NCBI GenBank assembly: GCA_016783865.1
Contig: JADHVS010000228.1
Coordinates: 1 to 6,891 of the forward strand
Origin: Bacteroidales bacterium
GTDB taxonomy: Bacteria > Bacteroidota > Bacteroidia > Bacteroidales > SM23-62
Length of the DNA stretch: 6,891 nt
Direction: 5' to 3'
Positions 1-5,488 of this stretch are shown here, in pieces. Numbering within the stretch: the stretch's first letter is position 1; every line of letters starts with the position of its first letter. Below the pieces are notes generated by a model. It made no database searches and was not told the origin of the DNA. It saw only the letters and a program-made list of their open reading frames with translations. A program made the translations under genes and the position numbers.

Positions 1-135
1 GAAAAAAACGTCATTGCTTGTGCATTGACTCACTTACATTTTTCTCCCGATGTGCCTCATTATAGAGAAATCATAGAATATCAAAAGAAAAGAGAAAAAC
101 GAATCAGAAAATTGAATAGTCCCGGAATAAATTGA
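1..135 (+). CDS. C-terminal end of an unrecognised protein (5' partial)
   Basis: Frame 1 is open from the first base to a TGA at 133-135 and gives the last 44 residues of a protein. The peptide includes THLHFSPDVPHYREIIEY and then a strongly basic helix (QKKREKRIRKLN) near the C-terminus. The composition looks like real protein rather than a random frame, because it mixes aromatic, acidic and basic residues without the low-complexity look of the nearby repeats. I do not recognise the family. A basic tail would fit a nucleic-acid-binding protein, but that is only a guess. The gene ends about 20 bases before a heptamer-repeat spacer. Confidence 0.6.
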   Translation, partial: EKNVIACALTHLHFSPDVPHYREIIEYQKKREKRIRKLNSPGIN

Positions 136-154
136 GATACCCTAAATTCCCCGC

Positions 155-180
155 CCTTCGTCCTTCGTCCCTCGTCCCTA
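155..180. repeat. Pyrimidine heptamer tract, copy A
   Basis: Three consecutive 7-base units (CCTTCGT, CCTTCGT, CCCTCGT) and a partial fourth lie between the upstream gene's stop codon and the ATPase promoter. Read on the opposite strand such tracts give the spurious peptide pattern 'RDEGRR'. Related tracts occur at 1441-1488, 3760-3787 and 6331-6385, always between genes. Confidence 0.75.
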
Positions 181-208
181 ACTTGACAAGTGTAATCCAA
201 TTAACTAC

Positions 209-220
209 ATTTGTACAAAT
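209..220. promoter_or_regulatory. 12-bp perfect palindrome over the -33 element (possible operator)
   Basis: ATTTGTACAAAT is a perfect inverted repeat that covers the candidate -33 TTTG of the ATPase promoter. A dimeric regulator bound here would block RNA polymerase. No regulator gene is evident nearby, and a 12-bp AT-rich palindrome can occur by chance. Confidence 0.35.
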
Positions 221-242
221 TTGAAGTTTAACTTTATATTTG
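210..242 (+). promoter_or_regulatory. Bacteroidetes-type promoter of the ATPase gene
   Basis: TATATTTG at 235-242 matches the Bacteroidetes -7 consensus TAnnTTTG exactly. TTTG at 210-213 lies 21 bases upstream and fits the -33 element. Transcription would start about 5-10 bases downstream, so the 5' UTR before ATG 252 would be extremely short or absent. The -33 element lies inside a 12-bp perfect palindrome at 209-220. Confidence 0.6.
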
Positions 243-251
243 TACGGGTTT

Positions 252-1403
252 ATGTATATCAAACGTGAAATGGAATCCGAGTGCCGGTCCATGTTGCAGC
301 AGTTCCCGGTAATCACGATCATCGGTCCACGACAATCAGGAAAGACCACAATGGTCAGGCATCTTTTCAGTGATCTTCCCTATTATAATTTTGAAAATCC
401 GGATGTCAGGATGCTGATACAACAAGATCCCCGCCGTTTTCTTCAGGAGATACCGAACGGGGCGGTTCTTGATGAGATTCACAAGGTTCCCGAGTTACCT
501 TCATACATTCAGCAGATCGCGGATGAAAAGAAAAACACAGTACGGTTCGTCCTTACCGGCAGCAGTCAGTTACTGATCATGCAAAAGGTAACTCAATCGC
601 TGGCCGGAAGAACGGCTATTCTGAAGTTGCTCCCCTTATCCCTGAGAGAACTAGGAAAGCGAACTTCATTACCTACCGATGATCTGTTATTCAACGGATT
701 CTACCCGGTTATCTGGGCCGATAAAACAGATCCACTTAGAACTTACAGAAGTTATTATGAAACCTACCTTCAGCGGGATGTCCGGCAACTCATTCAACTC
801 AGGGATCAACATCTGTTCCAAAAATTTATCGGGATCTGTGCAGGGAGAATAGGAAGTCTCTTCAATGCAACGGCTGTTGCTGGTGAAGTTGGCGTGTCGG
901 TTCCTACAGTCAAGTCCTGGTTATCCGTACTGGAAGCATCGTTTGTGGTTATCTTGCTTCAACCATGGCATGAAAACGTGACATCCCGACTCATTAAAAC
1001 ACCCAAACTCTATTTCTGTGACACAGGACTGGCTGCCTATTTATTGGGAATAGAAAGGCCGGAACAGATAAAGCGTGACCCCCTCAGGGGTATGTTGTTT
1101 GAGAATATGGTGGTAATGGAACTCATCAAACGCAGATACAATCAGGGAGTGGATCATCCGTTGTATTTTTACCGGGATAATCATCATAATGAGATCGATC
1201 TGGTTATGCGGGATGGTACGGAAGCTATCTGCGTGGAGATCAAATCGGCATCAACGTATCATCCCGATTTTCTCCGGATCCTCAACCGGGCCGGAAAATT
1301 GATAAACAGACCTGTCAAAAGGAAATTGTTGGTTTACGACGGAGATCTGGAACAAAAGGGCGAAACCGAGCTTGTGAATGTCAGGAATATCGATTTATTT
1401 TGA
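252..1403 (+). CDS. AAA-family ATPase with C-terminal DUF4143 domain
   Basis: This is a 383-residue protein of the widespread 'ATP-binding protein, AAA_14 plus DUF4143' family, whose cellular role is not settled. The N-terminal AAA domain has a Walker A motif GPRQSGKTT at residues 25-33, a Walker B-like AVLDEIHKVPEL at 71-82 and a sensor-like FVLTGSSQ at 99-106. A winged-helix segment follows (about 203-232, VSVPTVKSWLSVLEASFVV). The C-terminal DUF4143 part keeps a PD-(D/E)XK-like pattern: E285, EID at 314-316 and EIK at 329-331. The length is normal for the family and all motifs are intact. I chose ATG 252 because family members typically begin with a short 'MYIKR-E' stretch just before the Walker A strand. 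An in-frame TTG at 240 lies inside the promoter -7 element, and a later ATG at 270 would cut into the domain. The gene appears to be transcribed alone. Such genes are common in environmental Bacteroidetes and archaea. Confidence 0.93.
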   Translation: MYIKREMESECRSMLQQFPVITIIGPRQSGKTTMVRHLFSDLPYYNFENPDVRMLIQQDPRRFLQEIPNGAVLDEIHKVPELPSYIQQIADEKKNTVRFVLTGSSQLLIMQKVTQSLAGRTAILKLLPLSLRELGKRTSLPTDDLLFNGFYPVIWADKTDPLRTYRSYYETYLQRDVRQLIQLRDQHLFQKFIGICAGRIGSLFNATAVAGEVGVSVPTVKSWLSVLEASFVVILLQPWHENVTSRLIKTPKLYFCDTGLAAYLLGIERPEQIKRDPLRGMLFENMVVMELIKRRYNQGVDHPLYFYRDNHHNEIDLVMRDGTEAICVEIKSASTYHPDFLRILNRAGKLINRPVKRKLLVYDGDLEQKGETELVNVRNIDLF

Positions 1404-1440
1404 GGAAACCATATCTACCCGACAAGGGCTACTTTAAACC

Positions 1441-1488
1441 TCTTCCTTCTTCCCACGTCCTTCTTCCTTCTTCCCTCGTTCCTCGTCA
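1441..1488. repeat. Pyrimidine repeat tract, copy C
   Basis: This tract lies in the spacer after the ATPase gene. The 15-mer TTCTTCCTTCTTCCC is repeated (first copy with one leading base missing or altered), the copies being separated by ACGTCC, and a CTCGTTCCTCGTC tail follows. It is related to the CCTTCGT/CCCTCGT heptamers elsewhere in the window but is more diverged. The rest of the spacer (1489-1599) shows no gene. It holds a loose direct repeat (GCTCCGGTAATT at 1563-1574 and GCATCCGGTATT at 1585-1596). Confidence 0.6.
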
Positions 1489-1578
1489 AGGGTATCAACG
1501 AACACCGTTATCCCACTTTCACAGGTTTACCATGATGCTATGAGGATAACTCTCGTAATTTGCGCTCCGGTAATTGCG

Positions 1579-1607
1579 TTTGATGCATCCGGTATTTCGT
1601 ACCTTTG
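1579..1607 (+). promoter_or_regulatory. Bacteroidetes-type promoter of the chagasin-like gene
   Basis: TACCTTTG at 1600-1607 matches the TAnnTTTG -7 consensus. TTTG at 1579-1582 could be the -33 element, although the 17-base spacer is slightly short. Transcription would start near 1613, downstream of the ATG at 1609, which supports ATG 1633 as the translation start. Confidence 0.55.
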
Positions 1608-1632
1608 AATGTGTCATTCAAAATCACTAACC

Positions 1633-2430
1633 ATGAAAGTATTTATATCCTGCTTTGTAAGCGTTCTAATCATCAGTTATTGCTTTACTGATTGCCAGAA
1701 CATCAAAAATTCAAAGCTCCATAATGATACTGTTATTAGAAAAGGGGTAAATGAACAATTTGAATTACAATTTGAAGCCTGTCTTACTTGCGGTTACGAG
1801 TGGTTCCTGGAATCGGTGGACACAACAAAAATAAAATTGTTGAGTAAATCCAGTGAACCGAAAAGTCATGATCCAAATTTAGTTGGAGGAAATGCCATCG
1901 AAACATGGACATTTATCGGCCTTCAGAAAGGCAGCTATCAGTTGGTATTCAATTACAAGCGTCCCTGGGAAGAGGAAATCCTGAAAACGGAGAAAATCAG
2001 GGTTATTGTAGAAGGACAAAATAGGTCCTCGACAGGCGCCTCCTCCATTACGATTATGGTTCCTGAAAATGATAGCGCTTACAAAGAAAAAATGACTCAA
2101 TTCGTGCAGGATGGAGGTGAAAATCCACTACTAACGACAACATTTATTAAAAAAGAGGTAACGATTCCATATACAAGGGATATCGTGAAAGCCAGCGCAC
2201 AAGCTGCCGCCGAAGATATCTATCCGGCTTCAGCTTCAGCTGGTGGCCCCGGTGTGGACTCCGTAGCGTATTTAAAGATTCAAAATGACACTGCCTATAT
2301 CCTGTTAAATATGGACATAGATGGATGGGCAGGTGTATCTGTCGCTGTGGGTATCGTTCATCCTGTGGTTGAACGAACGCTATTGCAATTTCCGGAAATA
2401 AAGCATGTTGTCTTTGATTCCATACCTTGA
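1633..2430 (+). CDS. Exported chagasin-like (I42) protease-inhibitor protein with GerMN-like C-terminus
   Basis: The protein has 265 residues from ATG 1633. Residues 1-20 form a signal peptide (MKVFISCF, then a hydrophobic core). Cysteines at 17 and 21 lie near its end, but neither sits in a convincing lipobox, so anchoring as a lipoprotein is uncertain. Residues about 38-128 match the chagasin/I42 inhibitor fold, which blocks papain-type cysteine proteases. The three loop signatures are in order: CLTCGYEW at 50-57 (usual form NPTTGYxW), GGNAIETWTF at 85-94, and RPWE at 110-113. The first loop is altered, with Cys in place of Asn-Pro and Thr. Residues about 205-263 (TAYILLNMDIDGW, then VVERTLLQFPEIKHVVF) resemble the GerMN domain of spore-germination and lipoprotein families. 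That assignment is from pattern memory and is weaker. The protein probably acts in the periplasm or at the surface. An in-frame ATG at 1609 is rejected because it lies upstream of the predicted transcription start and puts charged residues before the signal peptide. Confidence 0.8.
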   Translation: MKVFISCFVSVLIISYCFTDCQNIKNSKLHNDTVIRKGVNEQFELQFEACLTCGYEWFLESVDTTKIKLLSKSSEPKSHDPNLVGGNAIETWTFIGLQKGSYQLVFNYKRPWEEEILKTEKIRVIVEGQNRSSTGASSITIMVPENDSAYKEKMTQFVQDGGENPLLTTTFIKKEVTIPYTRDIVKASAQAAAEDIYPASASAGGPGVDSVAYLKIQNDTAYILLNMDIDGWAGVSVAVGIVHPVVERTLLQFPEIKHVVFDSIP

Positions 2431-2472
2431 GATAAATACGATATATTCTTTCGAGCCAAAGCTACGAGCGTA

Positions 2473-2493
2473 AGCGAAGCAGTCAGCGAAGCA
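2473..2493. repeat. Short direct repeat AGCGAAGCA x2
   Basis: AGCGAAGCA occurs at 2473-2481 and 2485-2493, separated by GTC. With the flanking GAGCGTA it resembles fragments of the widespread TCATTGCGA...GAAGCAATC intergenic repeat, a complete version of which lies just downstream at 2511-2550. Confidence 0.5.
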
Positions 2494-2498
2494 ACCTC

Positions 2499-2656
2499 CC
2501 CCTTCCCTTGTCATTGCGATCCTCCCGAGACTTCGGGAGGAGAAGCAATCAGGGAAGGGGCTGGGGGATGGGGTAGACAATACGTCCGCAAACGATTCTT
2601 CATCCGTTGCTTTTCTTCAAATAAGGAGCTGGATATGGAAGGGGTCGTATGCTATG
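2499..2656 (+). repeat. R1 repeat, copy 1, with a nested palindromic element
   Basis: An outer perfect 10-bp inverted repeat (CCCCTTCCCT at 2499-2508, AGGGAAGGGG at 2551-2560) is followed by CTGGGGGATGGGGTAGA and then a 70-base conserved stretch (2587-2656). The same arrangement occurs at 6387-6513. Here the loop is enlarged by a second element: TCATTGCGA (2511-2519), a 9-bp perfect hairpin TCCTCCCGA/TCGGGAGGA (2520-2528/2533-2541) and GAAGCAATC (2542-2550). In the corresponding copy at 6387 the loop is only 8 bases. The 2587-2649 part reads as an open plus-strand frame (RKRFFIRCFS...NKELDMEGVV) that the 6442-6504 copy shares exactly at the protein level. Confidence 0.85.
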
Positions 2657-2682
2657 CATGGGAAAGAAAAATTTGATTGATC

Positions 2683-2713
2683 ATTGTTTTTATAATATTT
2701 TATATTATCTTTG
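2683..2713 (+). promoter_or_regulatory. Promoter upstream of the Abi_2 leader
   Basis: TATCTTTG at 2706-2713 matches TAnnTTTG. ATTG at 2683-2686, with a 19-base spacer, is a plausible -33 element. Transcription would begin at about 2718-2722, roughly 125-130 bases before the Abi_2 start codon. That is unusually long compared with the other promoters in this window. Confidence 0.55.
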
Positions 2714-2719
2714 CATTAA

Positions 2720-2846
2720 CAGTACTCGCCACGCTTCCCGTCAGATCAGCGTACCAGGGCGAGTCTTTTGCTTTTATAATACCACCTCAATACTATTTTC
2801 ACGGATTCTTTTCTTATTTTTACATGGTCTATATTCTGCCATTTCA
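2720..2846 (+). ncRNA. Structured leader or candidate non-coding RNA upstream of the Abi_2 gene
   Basis: The transcript between the predicted start and ATG 2847 can fold into a bulged hairpin. ACTCGCC (2724-2730) pairs perfectly with GGCGAGT (2758-2764), and inside it ACGCT (2731-2735) pairs with AGCGT (2748-2752). This leaves a 12-base apical loop and a 5-base bulge ACCAG. The stem is followed directly by CTTTTGCTTTT, which could act as a terminator, so a short RNA of about 50-60 nt is possible, with read-through giving the mRNA. The remaining 70 bases are AT-rich with no clear structure. From memory, AbiF-type HEPN proteins have been described with an adjacent small RNA. I cannot check here whether this leader matches that class. 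It could instead be an attenuator or a simple 5' UTR. Confidence 0.5.
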
Positions 2847-3752
2847 ATGTATTCTAAACCTGCCATCGAAGTAAAGGATCAAATCGACCTCCTTAGAAAA
2901 AGAGGTCTTATCATCAATGATTACCAGTTTGCCGAGCATCATTTAAAAAGCATCAGTTACTATCGTCTTGCAGGATATTGGTGGCCAATGCAGTCTGATA
3001 AGGTAAATCACATTTTTAAACCGAATAGTGTTTTTGAGAATGTGATCGCTCTGTATGATTTTGATCGGGAATTACGCTTGTTTGTCTTTGATATCTTAGA
3101 ACGGATCGAGATTGCTCTGAGGACAAAGATGATCTATCATCTTTCCCTTGAATTGAATCCCTGGTGGTTTGAAGATAGCTCTTTTTTTAAAGATCAAAAG
3201 GCTTATTTGGATACATTAGATAACATTGATAGAGAGTTACTGCAGACGAGGGAAGGTTTTATTCGGCAACATTACCGGAAATACCCGTCTGATAAACGCC
3301 GTCCTCCTGCCTGGAAGACTGTTGAGATAGTAAGTTTCACGACGTTGTCGAAGCTCTTCTCAAACATTATTCCGTCAGTTATTTCACCTGATGTTGTCGC
3401 AGCAGAATTTAACACGGTCAATCGTACGTATTTGAAAAGCTGGTTGTTGTCTCTTTCCCAGATCAGAAATATTTGTGCTCATCATGGCCGGTTATGGAAC
3501 CGCAACCTGCCTGGTCGGCCAAAGTTGTTGAAAAAACCACCTGCACCATGGTTAACCAATGTACCTCCCGTCACTCAACACCATATGATTTATATTCATT
3601 TGTGCTGCATGAAGTACCTGGCTGATGCTGTTCATTTTGGAAACTCCTTTTTCGGTAGACTCGCTGGATTACTCTCTAAGTATCCCTCCGTTGATCTAAA
3701 TGCTCTTGGATTTAACCTGAATTGGCAAACAGAACCTCTTTGGGTAAAATAG
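2847..3752 (+). CDS. Abi_2 (AbiD/AbiF-type) abortive-infection HEPN protein
   Basis: The protein has 301 residues, the usual size for the Abi_2 family. These are phage-defence proteins that stop growth of infected cells, and they carry a HEPN ribonuclease-like fold. The N-terminus MYSKPAIEVKDQIDLLRKRGL and the following ISYYRLAGYWWP (residues 36-47) are typical of the family. The mid-region YDFDRELRLFVFDILERIEIALRT (70-93) is the conserved helical core. Near the C-terminus RNICAHHGRLWNR (207-219) supplies the HEPN R-x4-H motif (R207, H212), so the predicted active site is intact. ATG 2847 is chosen over the open frame that runs back to 2649. The extra 66 residues have no family counterpart, span the promoter and hairpin, and start inside repeat R1. 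The gene stands alone, is preceded by a structured leader, and is followed 7 bases after its stop by a heptamer tract. R1-type sequence lies on both sides (2499-2656 and 3796-3820), which suggests a cassette. Confidence 0.9.
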   Translation: MYSKPAIEVKDQIDLLRKRGLIINDYQFAEHHLKSISYYRLAGYWWPMQSDKVNHIFKPNSVFENVIALYDFDRELRLFVFDILERIEIALRTKMIYHLSLELNPWWFEDSSFFKDQKAYLDTLDNIDRELLQTREGFIRQHYRKYPSDKRRPPAWKTVEIVSFTTLSKLFSNIIPSVISPDVVAAEFNTVNRTYLKSWLLSLSQIRNICAHHGRLWNRNLPGRPKLLKKPPAPWLTNVPPVTQHHMIYIHLCCMKYLADAVHFGNSFFGRLAGLLSKYPSVDLNALGFNLNWQTEPLWVK

Positions 3753-3759
3753 AACTCGT

Positions 3760-3787
3760 CCCTCGTCCTACGTCCCTCGTCCTTCAT
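3760..3787. repeat. Pyrimidine heptamer tract, copy B
   Basis: Four consecutive heptamers (CCCTCGT, CCTACGT, CCCTCGT, CCTTCAT) begin 7 bases after the Abi_2 stop codon. They match copy A at 155-180 in period and sequence. Confidence 0.75.
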
Positions 3788-3795
3788 CCCTGGGT

Positions 3796-3820
3796 AAGGG
3801 GGCCGAGGGGATGGGGTAGA
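3796..3820 (+). repeat. R1 repeat, partial copy (G-rich arm only)
   Basis: AAGGGGGCCGAGGGGATGG continuing to GGTAGA closely matches the right palindrome arm and adjacent G-rich segment of the R1 copy at 6408-6432. The left arm and the conserved 70-base stretch are absent. The match ends just before the broken 5' end of the VapE-like remnant, so it may mark the breakpoint. Confidence 0.65.
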
Positions 3821-3838
3821 GCAACGGAGGAGGCGTAG

Positions 3839-4138
3839 GAAATCAACCGGAATAATGAGCAGTTCCTGGTGCATTCGCCGGAAGAGGAGCTACTTCTGGC
3901 TCATTTCTCACCCATTCCCTTGTCAAAGGCAAGGCGCTTCCTCACCTCTTCACAGATTATCTCAGAGGTCTCTGAGGATTCAGTATGTGGGTTGGCTCTC
4001 AATCCGGGATCCATCATCCGGATGGGTCTGGCCCTGAAGAAACATGGTTTTGAGAAGCGGGACTCGAATGGGCTCCATCTCTGGGCGGTGGATGTGCCAC
4101 AAAAGGAGGCTGAGGTTCATCCGCCTCTGATTTTTTAA
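3839..4138 (+). pseudogene. C-terminal remnant of a VapE/DUF3874-like primase-helicase
   Basis: An open frame from 3839 (after TAG at 3836-3838) to TAA 4138 encodes about 99 residues without a credible start. It begins EINRNNEQFLVHSPEEELLLAHF and continues with RRFLTSSQIISEV, LNPGSIIRMGLALKKHGFEKR and a final strand NGLHLWAVDV. This resembles the C-terminal winged-helix tail of Bacteroidetes VirE/VapE-type (DUF3874) primase-helicase proteins of mobile elements, where a 'FLTA-EI' segment and a 'G-LKKLGF-R' segment follow the ATPase core. The whole ATPase part, several hundred residues, is missing. The frame starts within 20 bases of a partial R1 repeat. I regard it as a fossil of a prophage or integrated element. 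A GTG at 3869 could in principle start an 89-residue protein, but it falls inside conserved sequence. The family assignment is moderate. Confidence 0.6.
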
Positions 4139-4238
4139 AACAAATTTCTGAACGAATAATTGTGTTCTATGTGTCTATATTCGGGGAAATATCCAACACT
4201 CTTAAAACCCAAGGAGGGCAATTTGATCGGCTTTTACA

Positions 4239-5099
4239 CTATTTGAGCCGTTTATCAACTTCATCTTTAGTTGTTTCAATCAGACTTTTTAATGAATCAA
4301 CCAATGTTTGCCGCATAGGATCAGTTAATCCTTGATCCTTAAAAGACATTGCAATCCAGGCAGTTTTTTCGTCCTGGAAATCATATCCCTTAGTTTTAAA
4401 CGATTTCAGATATTCAATAATCTCTGTTAGATTCGATTCAGGAAGGCCTTTATTTAGAAGTTCTTTTTTATATAACTCAAGATAAATATAAAATTTATTT
4501 CGTTTATCAGAGGATGCAGCATTGTCATACCTCCATAATTTATAACTCAAACTCCAATTATCCCAGTATTCCTGATTATACCAGAAGTGATAATACCTAT
4601 AATCTGAACCAACTCCCGCCCATCTACTAAATTTTTGCGGGCGTATCATGGGATTAATAATAGTTAATAGTTCATCCCTCAATTTTTCATAGAAAGTTGT
4701 TATATCGTCATTTTTTCTGAACGGTCCAGAGAGCGATCCTTCTTTTCTTTCATTTAAACCAGAAGCAGTCACGATCATGTCCTCGATGCCTGGAACAGGG
4801 AGTATTGTGTTGCTTTGAAGATAATATGTATCACGATCTTTATCAAAGTAGGGGATAAGTTGCACACATTTAATATCCAGGTTGCATTTATCAATAAGCC
4901 AGTTAACTGCTGAAGTAACCTCTTTTGCAAATCTGTGAGAAACCAGAATTATTCTTTGTTTATTATTTATATTACCAAAATCCTCTTCATCAATAAATTC
5001 TAAAATAGTTTGCTCTGCAACTTCAACTGTTAATTCTTCATCAAGTTCTTTCTTTTTATGAGTACTTTTTCTAAGTACATGACAAAATTTGAATACAAC
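4239..5099 (-). pseudogene. 5'-truncated nuclease-family protein with DUF4268-like C-terminus
   Basis: The minus-strand frame is open from 5099 to the stop at 4239 (286 residues) but has no ATG where the conserved sequence begins. A GTG at 4863-4865 lies within it. The reading includes TILEFIDEEDFGNIN (about residues 31-45), QRIILVSHRFAKEVTSAVNWL (48-68) and DIKCVQLIPYFDKDRDTYYLQ, which is the central segment of a common family of predicted PD-(D/E)XK nuclease-like proteins. The C-terminal half (FYEKLRDELL, then FSRWAGVGSDYRYYHFWYNQ and a helical tail) fits DUF4268. Family members carry a further N-terminal domain of roughly 100-200 residues that is missing here. The frame runs into IS4 transposase sequence at about 5071-5099, so insertion or deletion at the IS probably removed it. 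The exact junction cannot be placed without homologues. Such proteins are often found in defence or restriction loci, but the role of this one is unknown. Confidence 0.65.
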
Positions 5100-5370
5100 T
5101 CATGAGATCTTTGATTGACAAAGGATTTAGCAAGGCATGAGCAACAAACATCAATCCAACTTTAAACAAGCTATTGGACAAACGACCATGTTTTTTGATT
5201 TTGACCGGATTTGCCCTGTTTCTTGATATCACAACGAGATAGACACAGATGAAAGCAACACAAACCAAAGCGATAAGTTTAGTGATACGTTCCGGATCTG
5301 TCAGGTGGGTATCCTCAAAGTTTAATCCACCGGATTTAAAGGCTTTGAACATAGTCTCAATCTGCTGGCT
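5071..5370 (-). pseudogene. IS4-family transposase, C-terminal remnant
   Basis: The minus-strand frame encodes QIETMFKAFKSGGLNFEDTH (QIET at 5353-5364) followed by LTDPERITKLIALV, a hydrophobic segment, and PVKIKKHGRLSNSLFKVGL. This is the C-terminal part of an IS4-family DDE transposase, including the Glu and Lys of the Y(2)R(3)E(6)K signature (E in QIET, K in KAFK). Directly upstream an in-frame TAA (5371-5373) and a frame change break the reading, and the Arg of the signature is gone. The catalytic Asp residues and the rest of the gene are absent, so it cannot be active. Its 3' end abuts the broken N-terminus of the nuclease-family gene. Confidence 0.75.
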
Positions 5371-5375
5371 TTACT

Positions 5376-5462
5376 TGTGATATTCTTAAAAGCATCAATA
5401 TAATCCCGAAGTCTCTGAGTCTTTTGCCATCGTTCAGCTTTCTGCTCTTCCAATAAGGAGCT
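5376..5462 (-). pseudogene. Coding fragment of unknown origin fused to the IS4 remnant
   Basis: In a frame shifted relative to the IS4 remnant, the minus strand reads SSLLEEQKAERWQKTQRLRD and then YIDAFKNITSK. This amphipathic helical peptide looks like real protein. I have a general impression of 'W-KAQ-LR-YI' helices at the C-termini of proteins near mobile elements but cannot name the family. Its first part (SSLLEE) is the complement of the R1 repeat, and in R1 copies 1 and 3 the same minus frame reads SSLFEEKQRMKNRLR and NSLLEEKQRMKKRLR. It has no start and no stop of its own before it enters transposase sequence. Confidence 0.35.
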
Positions 5463-5488
5463 GGTATGGAGGGGGTGGTGCAGTATGT
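5442..5488 (+). repeat. R1 repeat, partial copy 2
   Basis: The stretch from TGCTCTTCCAATAAGGAGCT to CAGTATGT matches the right half of the conserved R1 stretch at 2608-2656 and 6463-6512. It has one base deleted in GGATATGG (GGTATGG here, 5463-5469). The palindromic and G-rich parts are missing. If the deletion is allowed for, the plus frame again gives SSNKEL and MEGVV, ending VQYVENWFF before a stop. Confidence 0.75.

Noticed and set aside
104..349. Minus-strand frame containing 'RDEGRRAG', and the similar 3632-3874 frame
   Set aside because: These are the reverse reading of CCTTCGT heptamer tracts fused to antisense of real genes. They have no protein-like character of their own.
1609..1632. 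ATG 1609 as the start of the chagasin-like gene
   Set aside because: It lies 2 bases after the -7 element, upstream of the likely transcription start, and puts MCHSKSLT before a clean signal peptide that begins at ATG 1633.
2473..2493. Two-unit direct repeat considered as a CRISPR or iteron start
   Set aside because: There are only two 9-base units with a 3-base gap, and they fit a fragment of the TCATTGCGA-type interspersed repeat.
2649..2846. N-terminal extension of 66 residues on the Abi_2 gene, open from ATG 2649
   Set aside because: It starts in repeat R1, crosses a good promoter and a hairpin, has a low-complexity hydrophobic translation, and the family begins at MYSKP.
3855..4037. 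Plus-strand 60-residue frame from ATG 3855
   Set aside because: It overlaps the better VapE-like frame and its translation is rich in Trp, Ser and Arg with no recognisable pattern.
4139..4238. 100-base spacer between the two broken genes examined for RNA genes or promoters
   Set aside because: No tRNA-like fold, strong hairpin or TAnnTTTG element in a useful position was seen.
4239..4865. Intact 208-residue minus-strand gene starting at GTG 4865
   Set aside because: The frame continues upstream through strongly conserved-looking sequence (QRIILVSHRFAKEVTSAVNWL), so this GTG is internal and the gene is truncated at its 5' end.
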